DNA from: Salegentibacter maritimus
GTDB taxonomy: Bacteria > Bacteroidota > Bacteroidia > Flavobacteriales > Flavobacteriaceae
Direction of reading: 5' to 3'
DNA length: 64,000 nucleotides
Assembly (NCBI RefSeq): GCF_016236915.1
Contig: NZ_JAEHOK010000001.1
Span: forward strand, 62,001-126,000
The position numbers and the translations under genes were made by a program. This document shows, one piece after another, positions 1 through 9,360 of the stretch. Each line of letters opens with the position of its first letter. The stretch's first letter is position 1. The notes under the pieces are model-generated. The model was given only the letters and a program-made list of their open reading frames with translations. It was not told where the DNA came from and searched no databases.

Positions 1-78
1 TACCAAATCATTAATATGTGAGTTATTTGTTATGTTAATATTAATGAAGATACATTTTTAAATATTGGCTGAAAAAAT

Positions 79-86
79 TACATTTG
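79..86 (+). promoter_or_regulatory. Putative -7 element before aroC
   Basis: The sequence TACATTTG fits the Bacteroidota -7 consensus TAnnTTTG. It would start a transcript about 9 bases before the ATG at 102, and so argues against the upstream in-frame TTG at 84 as start codon. No clear -33 TTTG was found at the right distance. Confidence 0.45.
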
Positions 87-101
87 TTCAAAATCAAAAA
101 A

Positions 102-1166
102 ATGGCAGGAAATTCCTTCGGAAAACTATTTAAACTTACCACATTTGGAGAGTCTCACGGAGAGGCAATTGGCGGAATTATAGACGGATGTCCTGCGGGA
201 ATTCAGTTAGATACAGAAAAAATACAAACTGAACTTAACAGAAGAAAGCCTGGACAATCGGCTATTGTAACACAAAGAAAAGAACCAGATACCGTAGAGT
301 TCTATTCCGGGATTTTTGAAGGAAAAACTACGGGTACTCCTATTGGCTTTGTTATTAAAAATGCCAATCAAAAATCTAAAGACTATTCGCATATAAAAGA
401 TACATATCGTCCCAGTCACGCCGATTATACCTATGATGAAAAATATGGCGTACGTGACTATAGGGGAGGCGGCAGGTCTTCGGCGCGGGAAACTGCTTGT
501 AGGGTAGTGGCCGGTGCTATAGCAAAACAATTTTTGCATGGCCTGGAATTTACCGCTTATACAGCTTCGGTAGGAAAAATAGGCTTGGAAAAAGATATAA
601 AAGACCTTGATTTATCCCTTATTGAAACCAATGCGGTGCGATGTCCTGATCCTGATTCAGCAGCGAAAATGGAGGCTTATATAAAAGAGATTAAAAAAAA
701 CGGCGATACTGTTGGAGGAACCTTACAATGTGTGATTAAAAACGTTCCAAAAGGATTGGGAGAACCTGTTTTTGACAAGCTTCATGCAGAGCTGGGTAAA
801 GCAATGCTTTCTATAAATGCCGTTAAGGGCTTCGAATATGGTAGCGGGTTTGAAGGTACCACCATGAAAGGTAGCGAGCATAACGATCTCTTTAATGAAG
901 ACGGAAGTACCCAAACCAACCTAAGTGGTGGAATACAGGGCGGAATTTCTAACGGGATGGATATTTATTTTAATGTAGCTTTTAAACCCGTGGCTACTAT
1001 TATGCAAAAACAAGAAACTATAAACAAACAAGGAGAAAATGTTGAGATGCAGGGAAGAGGAAGACACGATCCCTGTGTGGTACCAAGAGCTGTGCCTATT
1101 GTAGAAGCTATGGCAGCACTGGTAATAGCCGATTATTTCCTTCAGAATAAAAGTTCAAAAATTTAA
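102..1166 (+). CDS. aroC: Chorismate synthase
   Basis: This enzyme makes chorismate from 5-enolpyruvylshikimate 3-phosphate, the last step of the common aromatic pathway, in the cytoplasm and with reduced FMN as cofactor. The 354-residue protein shows the N-terminal FGESHG signature (residues 15-20), the glycine/arginine-rich [11 protein letters not shown] block and the C-terminal [13 protein letters not shown] block, all characteristic of the family, and the length is normal. The ATG at 102 is preferred over an in-frame TTG at 84 because that TTG falls inside a probable -7 promoter element and the family begins with MAGNSFG-like sequence. The gene is followed after 28 bases by a symporter gene on the same strand; a functional link is not evident. 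Identification is very secure. Confidence 0.97.
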   Translation: MAGNSFGKLFKLTTFGESHGEAIGGIIDGCPAGIQLDTEKIQTELNRRKPGQSAIVTQRKEPDTVEFYSGIFEGKTTGTPIGFVIKNANQKSKDYSHIKDTYRPSHADYTYDEKYGVRDYRGGGRSSARETACRVVAGAIAKQFLHGLEFTAYTASVGKIGLEKDIKDLDLSLIETNAVRCPDPDSAAKMEAYIKEIKKNGDTVGGTLQCVIKNVPKGLGEPVFDKLHAELGKAMLSINAVKGFEYGSGFEGTTMKGSEHNDLFNEDGSTQTNLSGGIQGGISNGMDIYFNVAFKPVATIMQKQETINKQGENVEMQGRGRHDPCVVPRAVPIVEAMAALVIADYFLQNKSSKI

Positions 1167-1194
1167 TCGATTTAAATCCTGAAATTTATATCCC

Positions 1195-2541
1195 ATGAAG
1201 AAACTTGCACTGCATTGGCAGATTTTATTAGGAATGGCAGCAGGGGTTGTATTTGCTCTAATTCTAACCAATTTTAATTGGGGAGCGCAGTTTATAGAAG
1301 ACTGGATAAAACCTTTTGGTAATATTTTTATAAATGCCCTTAAACTTATTGCAGTGCCGCTTATTTTGGCCTCTTTAATAAAAGGAATTTCCGATCTTAA
1401 AGATATCTCAAAACTTTCTAAGATGGGAGCGCGTACCATTGGTATTTATATTTTTACCACGGTAGTAGCTGTCTCTATAGGCCTAACTATGGTGAATCTT
1501 ATTAAACCCGGAGATGCCATTACCGCTGAAACACAACAGGATTTAATTGCAAGTTACGAAGGCGACGCATCGGGTATAAAAGCCAACGCCGATAAACAAA
1601 GAGAATCTGGCCCTTTACAGGCATTAGAAGATATTGTACCTAATAATATTTTTGCCGCTGCAGGAGATAACGCCAATATGCTACAGGTTATTTTCTTCGC
1701 AATTTTCTTTGGTATAGGACTTATACTTATCCCCGAAAAAACAGCAAAACCGGTAAAAGATTTTTTTGATGGTTTTAATGAAGTAATTTTAAAAATGATC
1801 GATATAATAATGCTTACTGCTCCTTATGGTGTATTTGCATTATTAGCAGCTTTGGTGGTAGAATCTCCAAGCACCGATTTATTTGCAGCCCTTGCCATGT
1901 ATGGTGTTACTGTACTTTCTGGATTGGCCTTAATGATTGGTTTTTATATTTTACTTGTGTGGGTAGTTACCAAAAACAAACCTTCTTTTTTTATTAATGG
2001 TATTTCCCCTGCCCAATTGCTGGCTTTTTCTACCAGTTCCAGTGCAGCTACACTACCGGTTACTATGGAAAGGGTAGAGGAGCATATGGGGGTTAGCCCC
2101 GAGGTTTCCAGTTTTGTGCTACCTATTGGTGCCACTATAAATATGGATGGTACAAGTCTTTACCAGGCCGTTGCTGCAGTTTTTATTGCACAGGCGTTTG
2201 GAATGGATCTTAGCTTTGCAGCACAACTTGGAATTATTGCAACAGCTACATTAGCTTCTATTGGTTCTGCAGCCGTGCCCGGAGCAGGAATGGTTATGTT
2301 GGTAATTGTACTGGCACAAGCCGGAATCCCGGAAGCAGGACTAGCACTTATTTTTGCCGTAGACCGGCCTCTGGATATGTGCCGAACCACCGTAAATGTT
2401 ACGGGAGATGCTGCGGTTTCACTTATGGTAGCAAAATCTGTAAATAAAATGGGACCACCTAATGTAAAAGAATGGGATGATAACTATCACCCAAAGAGTA
2501 AAGAAGCTAAGGCCAATGTAGAGGAAGAGGAAAAAGTTTAA
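1195..2541 (+). CDS. Dicarboxylate/amino acid:cation symporter (DAACS family)
   Basis: A 448-residue inner-membrane transporter of the glutamate/aspartate/C4-dicarboxylate:Na+ or H+ symporter family. It has many hydrophobic segments and the family hallmarks: the serine-rich hairpin (STSSSAATLPV), the NMDGTSLYQ motif in TM7, a second hairpin (GSAAVPGAGMVML) and the substrate-binding stretch DRPLDMCRTTVNVTGD in TM8, whose Asp/Arg/Thr/Asn residues contact substrate and cation in known members. An unusual charged insert follows TM3 (roughly residues 105-145), a loop also long in many Bacteroidota members. The C-terminus is a Glu/Lys-rich tail. Its stop codon overlaps the convergent DCC gene end by four bases. 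Substrate (glutamate, aspartate or succinate/malate) cannot be decided from sequence. Confidence 0.93.
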   Translation: MKKLALHWQILLGMAAGVVFALILTNFNWGAQFIEDWIKPFGNIFINALKLIAVPLILASLIKGISDLKDISKLSKMGARTIGIYIFTTVVAVSIGLTMVNLIKPGDAITAETQQDLIASYEGDASGIKANADKQRESGPLQALEDIVPNNIFAAAGDNANMLQVIFFAIFFGIGLILIPEKTAKPVKDFFDGFNEVILKMIDIIMLTAPYGVFALLAALVVESPSTDLFAALAMYGVTVLSGLALMIGFYILLVWVVTKNKPSFFINGISPAQLLAFSTSSSAATLPVTMERVEEHMGVSPEVSSFVLPIGATINMDGTSLYQAVAAVFIAQAFGMDLSFAAQLGIIATATLASIGSAAVPGAGMVMLVIVLAQAGIPEAGLALIFAVDRPLDMCRTTVNVTGDAAVSLMVAKSVNKMGPPNVKEWDDNYHPKSKEAKANVEEEEKV

Positions 2542-2951
2542 TCAAGAAACTTAGCCTTTAATTCGGGGGTTGGTATCATGCAAGATTCTTTTTTGCCATA
2601 CCATTTGTAGCGATTATTTGCTATAAAATTGTAAATACTGTCTCGTAGGCCTTCGGGTATAAAGAGCAGATTTTTAAGAAAAGAATAGCCGCCGGAAAGT
2701 TCCCTTGAAATTTCGAGGGCAGCGGTAGATTTTCTGTAATAAGCCACTCCTGGATCAATTAAGATTATAGAATCCAGTTCTTCAGGATCCATTCCTCGTT
2801 CTGCAACCAGTTTTTTACCCAGTTCACTTTGCAAAGAGGCAAAGCGAAATATATCTTTTTTATCGTGTTTGATTATAAAAGTAACTGCCCCGTTACATAA
2901 ATTACAGACGCCATCAAAAAGGACGATTTTTTTATCTTTTGGTAATTCCAT
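2538..2951 (-). CDS. DCC family thiol-disulfide oxidoreductase (DUF393)
   Basis: A 137-residue protein with the name-giving DxxCxxC motif near the N-terminus (LFDGVCNLCNG, Cys16 and Cys19), followed by a thioredoxin-like small fold typical of DUF393 proteins. These are thought to act in thiol-disulfide exchange, but no defined substrate is known for most members. The gene lies directly downstream of the MutS2-like gene (one base between them) on the minus strand, so the two are probably co-transcribed. It is convergent with the symporter gene, with a four-base overlap of the ends. Length is normal for the family. Confidence 0.88.
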   Translation of the reverse strand: MELPKDKKIVLFDGVCNLCNGAVTFIIKHDKKDIFRFASLQSELGKKLVAERGMDPEELDSIILIDPGVAYYRKSTAALEISRELSGGYSFLKNLLFIPEGLRDSIYNFIANNRYKWYGKKESCMIPTPELKAKFLD

Positions 2952-2952
2952 A

Positions 2953-5139
2953 TTATTTCTTTTTCATTGCCTGTACTAACTCCAGTTTATCTACATCTAC
3001 TTGCGTAGTAAACATCCCATAGTTAACCGTGGCTTTTCCTTTTTCTATTTTATCCAGAGTTCCTACAGAACGGCTATCTTCTAATCTAACCCTATCACCA
3101 ATTTTAGGTTTTACCTTTGGCTTGTTGGCTTCCTGTCTCTCTTTCTCTAAAATTTTGGCCTTTTCCTCCTTTTTCTTCTTCCTTATAACCGAAACCTTTT
3201 TCTTTACTTCCTGCTGTACTTTTTTCTCTTTCTCCTTCTGTATTTTTCGCTGTTTAGCCGATTCTTTTTTTCGTTTAGAGTTTTCTATTTCCACAAATTT
3301 CAGAAATTCACCAATAAGCTCTTTTTTCTTTTTATTCTGAAAATATTTCTCACTTAATTCATTCACTTTTTGCCCCATGTAAATAAGTCGCTGGTTACTA
3401 TCATATAATTCCTGATAGCTTTCCAGTTTTTGCTGAATCCTGGAGTTGGTTTCTTCAAGCTTATCTTTTTCCTGAGCAGCCTTTAGCTCTTTTGTTTTTA
3501 AAGAATCTGTTGTTTTTTGAAGTTTTGAACGTTCTTTTTGCAGCTTGGCAATACTTCTGTCAAACCTTATTTTACCTTTTTCTACCTTTTTTCGGGAGCG
3601 GTTAATAAGACTATATGGAATTCCATTTTTTTGGGCTACTTCAAAAGTAAACGAACTGCCGGCCTCACCAACCTGAAGTTTAAAAATTGGCTCTAAACTA
3701 CTGGAATCAAAAAGCATATTGGCATTGCTCATATTTGGCATTTCATTGGCCAGCTTCTTTAAATTGGCGTAATGCGTAGTTAAAATACCAAAAGATTCCT
3801 TTTCGTAGAAAACTTCAAGAAAAGTTTCAGCCAGGGCACCACCAAGTTCAGGGTCACTTCCTGTTCCAAATTCATCGATTAAAAAAAGGGTCCTATCATC
3901 GCATTTCCGAAGAAAATAATTCATATTTTTCAGTCGGTAGCTATACGTGCTCAGATGGTTTTCAATAGATTGGTTATCTCCAATATCGGTAAGTATTTTT
4001 TCAAAAAGACACATTCTACTGTATTCGTGCACCGGTATTAAAATTCCGCTTTGCAACATAACCTGTAACAGGCCTACAGTTTTTAAAGTAATACTTTTTC
4101 CTCCTGCATTAGGACCGGAAATAACAATAATTCTATTATCTTTTGAAAGCTCAATACTTTGCGGAAAAGTTTTGTCGCCTTTTTTCTTATTGCTTAAATA
4201 AAGTAGTGGGTGATAGGCATCCTTAAGCTGAATTTCCCGCTCTTTTGTGATTTTTGGAAGTAAACCATTAATCTTTTCAGCATATTTGGCTTTGGCGGCA
4301 ATAACATCTATTTCACAAAGTAACTCCTGATAATCTATTAAAAGAGGTTTAAAGGGCCTTATTTTATTAGTTAATTCCTTTAGAATTCTCTTTATTTCCT
4401 CTTTTTCTTCATACTCAAGATTATTGAGTTCACGGGTATATTGGTAGGTGGCTTCCGGCTGAATGTAAACAATACTTCCGGTTTTGGAATTTCCCAATAT
4501 TCCACCTTTAACTTTACGCCGATGCATAGCACTTACGGCTAAAACCCTTACATTTTCTACCACACTCTCCCTAATTTCATCCAAATATTCATAAGAATGA
4601 TAGGTGCTAAGCGCTTTTGAAAAACTTGAATTTATTTGCCCTTTAACCGAGTTAATAGATCGTCTAAGCGACTGTAATAAAGGAGAGGCATCATCCTTTA
4701 ATTCCCCAAATTTATCGATTACACGTCCAATATTTTCTACAATCTCTGTTGTATATTCTATTTCTGAAGTAGTCTTGTATAAACTAGGGTAATATTCTTC
4801 AAATTTTCTAAAAAATTTAATGTGCGTATTTACAGTTTCAGAAAGGTTAGATATTTTCCTGAAACTTCCTACCTCCAAAATAGAATCTTCAATTTCTAAA
4901 GTACGAAGTTCATTTTTTATAGTTTCGAAACCGTGATTTGGTATTCTGCTTTCCCTGGTTTTAGAGCTAACATATTCGTTGGTTTGGTGAAGTCCAAAAA
5001 TAGTCGCGTTTCCCGTTTTATACGGTTTAAGTTTTAAAGCTTTTTCCTTGCCCGGTCCTGTAATGCACAAGTCTGAAATTTGTTGGCAAACAACAGGAAA
5101 CTCAAGGTCTATAAGGCTTTTTGGTGTAATTTTAATCAT
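2953..5139 (-). CDS. MutS2-like DNA-binding ATPase lacking a Smr domain
   Basis: A 728-residue MutS-family ATPase. Residues 1-310 form the clamp/lever-like region, followed by the ABC-type ATPase with Walker A GPNAGGKS (342-349), a Walker B with LIDEFGTGSDP, and a C-terminal part that is an extremely Lys/Glu-rich coiled coil (about 530-670) ending in a KOW-like segment (KPKIGDRVRLEDSRSVG...). The mismatch-recognition domain of MutS1 is absent, as in MutS2. The C-terminal Smr nuclease domain of canonical MutS2 is not visible after the KOW-like part. MutS2 proteins act in recombination suppression or rescue of collided ribosomes; which one applies here is not evident. Divergent from ung; followed by the DCC gene after one base. 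Confidence 0.9.
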   Translation of the reverse strand: MIKITPKSLIDLEFPVVCQQISDLCITGPGKEKALKLKPYKTGNATIFGLHQTNEYVSSKTRESRIPNHGFETIKNELRTLEIEDSILEVGSFRKISNLSETVNTHIKFFRKFEEYYPSLYKTTSEIEYTTEIVENIGRVIDKFGELKDDASPLLQSLRRSINSVKGQINSSFSKALSTYHSYEYLDEIRESVVENVRVLAVSAMHRRKVKGGILGNSKTGSIVYIQPEATYQYTRELNNLEYEEKEEIKRILKELTNKIRPFKPLLIDYQELLCEIDVIAAKAKYAEKINGLLPKITKEREIQLKDAYHPLLYLSNKKKGDKTFPQSIELSKDNRIIVISGPNAGGKSITLKTVGLLQVMLQSGILIPVHEYSRMCLFEKILTDIGDNQSIENHLSTYSYRLKNMNYFLRKCDDRTLFLIDEFGTGSDPELGGALAETFLEVFYEKESFGILTTHYANLKKLANEMPNMSNANMLFDSSSLEPIFKLQVGEAGSSFTFEVAQKNGIPYSLINRSRKKVEKGKIRFDRSIAKLQKERSKLQKTTDSLKTKELKAAQEKDKLEETNSRIQQKLESYQELYDSNQRLIYMGQKVNELSEKYFQNKKKKELIGEFLKFVEIENSKRKKESAKQRKIQKEKEKKVQQEVKKKVSVIRKKKKEEKAKILEKERQEANKPKVKPKIGDRVRLEDSRSVGTLDKIEKGKATVNYGMFTTQVDVDKLELVQAMKKK

Positions 5140-5152
5140 AAATAAATTTCCC

Positions 5153-5160
5153 TACTTTTG
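5153..5160 (+). promoter_or_regulatory. Putative -7 element before ung
   Basis: TACTTTTG matches TAnnTTTG exactly and lies 25 bases before the ung ATG. It overlaps closely with a minus-strand element (5169-5176) for the divergent mutS2-like gene, so the two promoters would compete for polymerase. The -33 box is not obvious. Confidence 0.45.
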
Positions 5161-5168
5161 AGGCTCTG

Positions 5169-5176
5169 CAAATTTA
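5169..5176 (-). promoter_or_regulatory. Putative -7 element before the mutS2-like gene
   Basis: Read on the minus strand this is TAAATTTG, an exact TAnnTTTG match, about 30 bases before the start codon at 5139. It faces the ung -7 element. Confidence 0.4.
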
Positions 5177-5185
5177 CTTAATAAA

Positions 5186-5851
5186 ATGAAGGTAGCGATA
5201 CACCCCAGCTGGAAAAAAGAACTGGCTCAGGAATTTGAAAAGGACTATTTTAAGAATCTTACAAATTTTGTAAGGGAGGAGTATACTAGTAATACCTGTT
5301 ATCCAAAAGGAAAAGATATCTTCGCTGCTTTTGATCGTGCTACGTTTACCAGTACAAAAGTGGTTATCTTGGGTCAGGATCCTTATCACGGGCCTGGGCA
5401 GGCGAACGGGCTCTCTTTTTCGGTTAACGAAGGAATTCCCTTTCCACCTTCTTTGCAAAATATATTTAAGGAAATAGAGAACGATCTGGGCAAACTTGTT
5501 CCAAATTCGGGAAATCTTGAACGCTGGGCTAATCAGGGCGTTTTGTTGTTGAATGCAACGCTTACTGTTAGGGCCCAACAGGCAGGCTCTCATCAGAAAA
5601 AGGGCTGGGAGCTGTTTACCGATAAGGTTATTGAAATTATTTCGGCAGAAAAAGAAAATGTAGTTTTTATGCTTTGGGGGGGGTATGCCAAAAAGAAAGG
5701 AGCCAAAATTGACTCCTCAAAACATCTTATTTTAACCAGCGGCCATCCTTCACCCTTAAGTGCAAATCGAGGTTACTGGTTTGGTAATAAACACTTTAGC
5801 AAAGCAAATACTTATTTGAAGCAAAAGGGAAAAGAACCAATAGATTGGTAA
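5186..5851 (+). CDS. ung: Uracil-DNA glycosylase (family 1)
   Basis: Removes uracil from DNA by cleaving the N-glycosidic bond, the first step of base excision repair. The 221-residue protein has the catalytic water-activating motif GQDPYHG (residues 63-69, with the Asp in it), the LLLNATLTVR segment, and the HPSPLSA DNA-intercalation motif near residue 186. Length is standard for bacterial family-1 enzymes. The gene is transcribed divergently from the MutS2-like gene with only 46 bases between the start codons, which places two DNA-maintenance genes on a shared regulatory region. It converges with a barrel-protein gene two bases after its stop. Confidence 0.97.
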   Translation: MKVAIHPSWKKELAQEFEKDYFKNLTNFVREEYTSNTCYPKGKDIFAAFDRATFTSTKVVILGQDPYHGPGQANGLSFSVNEGIPFPPSLQNIFKEIENDLGKLVPNSGNLERWANQGVLLLNATLTVRAQQAGSHQKKGWELFTDKVIEIISAEKENVVFMLWGGYAKKKGAKIDSSKHLILTSGHPSPLSANRGYWFGNKHFSKANTYLKQKGKEPIDW

Positions 5852-5853
5852 GC

Positions 5854-6429
5854 TTAAAAGCGGAATCCAACATTTACATTAAATTGACCTACAATGGTAG
5901 GTGCATTATCATTGAATAGGTTTCTACCAATACCTGCACCGAGATCCAGGAAAAATCCGCCGCTGGCAACAAATTTACCCCCCACACCAAAACCAAGGGC
6001 GAAATCAGTATAATTTTCATATTCATAATAACCGTTTCCGTTTGGTTCACTAATATAGGTTTCATCATATTCTCCGTTGGAAAGCATTCCGAAACCGTGA
6101 ACATAAAATCCGCGGGCATAATTATCGCCAAAGAAATATTTGTATTTTCCGGTTAAGGATAAATCTTTGGTAAAAGCATCGGCCACATCTTCGCTATCTT
6201 TATCTAAAGCCTGAATGAATACTTCTACACCCCAACTGGAATTCTTATCCAAAATTCGTTCGTAGTTAAGATCCAGAGCTCCAAAAGCAATCAGGTTTAA
6301 GGCACCAATGCTTATTTCATTTTGGGCGATATCCCTTTTATCGGGAGTGTTGTTGGTTATGGATGTATCTTCTTGCGCGAAAGTGAAGCCTGAGACAAGC
6401 AAAAAAAGTGATAAAAATAATTTTTTCAT
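5854..6429 (-). CDS. Secreted outer-membrane beta-barrel-like protein, unknown function
   Basis: A 191-residue protein with a clear signal peptide (MKKLFLSLFLLVSGFTFAQ, cleavage after AQ) and a body of alternating hydrophobic and polar strands with many Gly, Tyr and Phe, ending in the aromatic-terminated strand ...NVNVGFRF. This is the pattern of a small (about eight-strand) outer-membrane barrel as found in many Flavobacteriaceae hypothetical proteins. No catalytic motif is visible. It stands alone between ung (convergent) and the substrate-binding-like gene, whose stop codon is 28 bases upstream of its start. Function unknown; an OmpW/OprF-like porin or structural barrel are the alternatives. 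Confidence 0.75.
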   Translation of the reverse strand: MKKLFLSLFLLVSGFTFAQEDTSITNNTPDKRDIAQNEISIGALNLIAFGALDLNYERILDKNSSWGVEVFIQALDKDSEDVADAFTKDLSLTGKYKYFFGDNYARGFYVHGFGMLSNGEYDETYISEPNGNGYYEYENYTDFALGFGVGGKFVASGGFFLDLGAGIGRNLFNDNAPTIVGQFNVNVGFRF

Positions 6430-6457
6430 TTAATGGGGGATGAGATGTAAATAATGG

Positions 6458-7309
6458 CTACAAATTATGAATAAATTCAGAAACGGGCATTTTTTTTGAG
6501 ATTAAATTAAGCTCAAGCAATTTATCCTGAACTTTTTCTATCTCGTTTTCAGATAATTGCTCCTGGCTCCAGGATGTAATTTCCAGCCATTTTTTAATAT
6601 CTTCTAGTTTTTGATCATATTTTTCAGCCAATTTTTCGGCAATCTTGGGAAGCTGTTTAAAACGTTCGGTTTCGTCATTTAATACTTCCAACATGGTTCT
6701 TAATCGTTCCGGTTCATTTTTTAAAGATTCGTTTCTGGCGGCAATAACAAAACAGGACCAGGGAGTTGGACAATCTGCCAATCTTCTAAAAATTCGTTTA
6801 TCTACCAATGGTTTTGTGGTAAAATGTTCCCACATAAAATATTGTGCTTTATCTTCGCTTAAAGCTTTTACCGCACCGTCCAGGTCTTTTACTATTTCAA
6901 ATTGAAGGTTCTTAGTGTCCCACTCGTGGTTTTGTGCGTTTACATAAGCCATAAGATGCGATCCGCTGCCATTTCTACTAATTGCAGCTTTAGTGTTCTT
7001 AAGTTCTTCAACCGATTTATATTTAGAGGCTGCAGCTACGTGAATTCCCCAAATTAAAGGAGTACCAATATAAGTTTGTATAATTTTACTATTATTTCCG
7101 GCATGGATATCTTTTATAATTCCTTCAGTTAATATTACAGCGACATCAATTTCACCCGAGCGTAAAGCCTGGTTCATTGCACCAGTGCCTCCGGGAAAAT
7201 CTTTCCAAATTACATTTAAACCCTTAGCTTCAAAGAGCTTTTCTTCTATACATAAATGCCACGGAAGGTTAAAATGTTCTGGTACCCCACCTACTTTTAT
7301 CGTTTTCAT
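6458..7309 (-). CDS. Substrate-binding-like protein (periplasmic binding protein fold) without signal peptide
   Basis: A 283-residue protein resembling the NMT1/ThiY-type substrate-binding fold: an N-terminal KVGGVPEHFNLPWHLCIEEKL strand-helix (pattern 'small-molecule source, low affinity import'), a PGGTGAMNQALRSGEIDVAVIL segment typical of two-lobed binding proteins, then a hinge and second lobe. Unlike exported binding proteins it starts directly with the first beta-strand and has neither signal peptide nor lipobox, so it is probably cytoplasmic. No ABC permease or ATPase is nearby. Its start overlaps the ppk1 stop by four bases (ATGA-type coupling), so it is co-translated with polyphosphate kinase. 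Ligand unknown. Confidence 0.7.
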   Translation of the reverse strand: MKTIKVGGVPEHFNLPWHLCIEEKLFEAKGLNVIWKDFPGGTGAMNQALRSGEIDVAVILTEGIIKDIHAGNNSKIIQTYIGTPLIWGIHVAAASKYKSVEELKNTKAAISRNGSGSHLMAYVNAQNHEWDTKNLQFEIVKDLDGAVKALSEDKAQYFMWEHFTTKPLVDKRIFRRLADCPTPWSCFVIAARNESLKNEPERLRTMLEVLNDETERFKQLPKIAEKLAEKYDQKLEDIKKWLEITSWSQEQLSENEIEKVQDKLLELNLISKKMPVSEFIHNL

Positions 7310-9360
7310 AAACTGTGTTTTTCCTTTAAATATTTGTAAATCTCATATTGTGAACGCATCGATTTTTCATTTTCTCCTTTTTGCACATATTCATTCTTTT
7401 CTTCTGCATCCTGAATTCTTGCTTTCACGTTATCTTTTAATTGAATATCTAAAATCTCTTTAAATTCCTGTGCTATTTCTTTGTCTAAAATAGGGGAGAG
7501 CACCTCAATTCTACGTGAAAGGTTTCTGGACATCCAATCGGCACTGCCATAATACATTTTTTCGTCCCCTCCATTTTCAAAAATATAAATTCTACCGTGC
7601 TCCAAAAACCTGTCTACAATACTCGTAATATAAATATTTTCACTTAAACCTTTTATTCCCGGAATTAAACAGGTAAACCCCCTTACAAGCAATCTTATTT
7701 CTACACCTGCATTACTCGCTTTGTAAAGTAAATCTATCATTTCAGGATCTTCAAGACTGTTCATTTTGGCGGTAATCTTTGCTTTTTTTCCTTCCCGGGC
7801 ATTATCAATTTCGTTATAGATAAGTTTTATAAATTCCTGTCGTGTAGAAAAAGGGGAGATCAACAAGTTTTTTTCCCTAGGAATAATAAGCTCTCCCTCC
7901 AATACTTTGAACAAGCGCGATAATTCCTTAGCAATTTGTTTATTAGAAGTGAAAATAGCATGATCGCAGTAAATTTTAGAGGTTTCACTGTTAAAATTAC
8001 CGGTACCTATATATGAATAATTAATAAGCTTATCATCTTCCATACGTTGAACCAGCATAATTTTGGAATGTACTTTAATCTTAGGGTAGGAGTATATTAC
8101 ATTAGCTCCCTTTTTTTCAAATTTACGTCCCCATACTATATTGTTTTCCTCATCGAACCTGGCTTTTGCTTCTACAAATACGGTCACTTTTTTCTTATTC
8201 TCTAAAGCTTTTAATAGCAAACTGGTTAACCTGGATTCATCGGCAACACGATATAAGGAAATTTTAATGGCTATAACCTTTTTGTCGTTTACAGCTTGTT
8301 CCAGGAAATTTTCTACATATGAAAAAGACATATATGGGAAATGAACTGCCTGGTCTTTTTTAGAAATTGTCTCAAAATAATTCCTGGAATTAGCTAAAAC
8401 TTTATGCTCAATTTCCGGTAGTTCTCTAAAGTGTAAATCAGGATTTTTAGTAGGATCGGGGAACGAGAAAAAATCATTAAAATTATGATATTTCCCACCC
8501 GGCATCATATCTATTTTTCCAAGATTTAGAAGTTTTCTAAGCCTTTTATGCAAAAAATCGGGCATTTCGGCATCATAAAGCAACCTGGTTGGTTGCCCAT
8601 CGCTTCTTTGTCCCAGCGAATCATAAATCTTTTCGGCTAATGCACCCTCATAAATATCATCAATATATAACTCGGCATCACGTGAAAGTTTAATTTCATA
8701 AACACCTTCTATTTCTTGATCCTGAAACAAGTTGTTTATTTGACTTCTAATAATTTCATCAAGGAAAGTAATAGAGTTCTTTTGGCCGTCGCCTTGTAAC
8801 TTAACAAACCTACCGCATTTACCTACAGGTATATTAACAATTCCTAGTTTTTCTTTATTGATAAAGTTTACCACAAAATACAGCTCGGCATTTTCTAAAA
8901 AGAGCTCATTTTTTCTTGAAATATCTATTATTTGTGGTTTAATATGAGTTACTATCTCTTGCTGAAAATAATTTGCAGCAAATTCTCTTTGCAAATCATT
9001 AAAATGACCGGCATCCAAAAGATATATATTATTCCTGGCGAGTTCGGGTAAAATTTGTTTTTGGTAAATCTCCCCAAATTTCTGTTGTTGTAGTTTAACT
9101 TCTTCAAGAATTTCCCTGGTTATTTTAGAAGGTTTCAAAGCGAGTTTTTTTCGAATACTTTTTTCTACTCGCTTCATTTGCCTAAGTTGGGCCACCCGTA
9201 CCCTAAAATATTCATCCAGGTTAGAAGAGAAAATAGCTAAAAAACGAATCCGCTCGTAAAGCGGATTGATTTTATCTTCAGCCTCTTGTAAAACTCTTGC
9301 ATTAAAACTAAGCCAATTAAGGTCTCTATGCCTTAATGGAATTTCCTGTGGTTCCTGCAT
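7306..9360 (-). CDS. ppk1: Polyphosphate kinase 1
   Basis: Reversibly polymerises the gamma-phosphate of ATP into inorganic polyphosphate. The 684-residue protein shows the four PPK1 domains in order: N-terminal helical domain (LNWLSFNARVLQEAED, residues about 14-29), head domain, and two phospholipase-D-like catalytic domains with KVHSKIMLV (the first catalytic His) and YIGTGNFNSET, then the second HGRIYIFENGG block. Length agrees with the family (about 680-700). The start codon at 9360 gives the expected N-terminus; a probable -7 element lies at 9380-9387. The following gene overlaps by four bases. No ppx is adjacent. Confidence 0.95.
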   Translation of the reverse strand: MQEPQEIPLRHRDLNWLSFNARVLQEAEDKINPLYERIRFLAIFSSNLDEYFRVRVAQLRQMKRVEKSIRKKLALKPSKITREILEEVKLQQQKFGEIYQKQILPELARNNIYLLDAGHFNDLQREFAANYFQQEIVTHIKPQIIDISRKNELFLENAELYFVVNFINKEKLGIVNIPVGKCGRFVKLQGDGQKNSITFLDEIIRSQINNLFQDQEIEGVYEIKLSRDAELYIDDIYEGALAEKIYDSLGQRSDGQPTRLLYDAEMPDFLHKRLRKLLNLGKIDMMPGGKYHNFNDFFSFPDPTKNPDLHFRELPEIEHKVLANSRNYFETISKKDQAVHFPYMSFSYVENFLEQAVNDKKVIAIKISLYRVADESRLTSLLLKALENKKKVTVFVEAKARFDEENNIVWGRKFEKKGANVIYSYPKIKVHSKIMLVQRMEDDKLINYSYIGTGNFNSETSKIYCDHAIFTSNKQIAKELSRLFKVLEGELIIPREKNLLISPFSTRQEFIKLIYNEIDNAREGKKAKITAKMNSLEDPEMIDLLYKASNAGVEIRLLVRGFTCLIPGIKGLSENIYITSIVDRFLEHGRIYIFENGGDEKMYYGSADWMSRNLSRRIEVLSPILDKEIAQEFKEILDIQLKDNVKARIQDAEEKNEYVQKGENEKSMRSQYEIYKYLKEKHSL

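Noticed and set aside
84-101. TTG start of aroC at 84
   Set aside because: It overlaps a probable -7 promoter element; the ATG at 102 gives the normal N-terminus.
3029-3340. Phe/Ser-rich plus-strand ORF
   Set aside because: Mirror of the Lys/Glu-rich coiled coil of the MutS2-like protein.
5174-5593. A 139-residue minus-strand ORF opposite ung
   Set aside because: Lies over the ung catalytic region; shadow of a clear gene.
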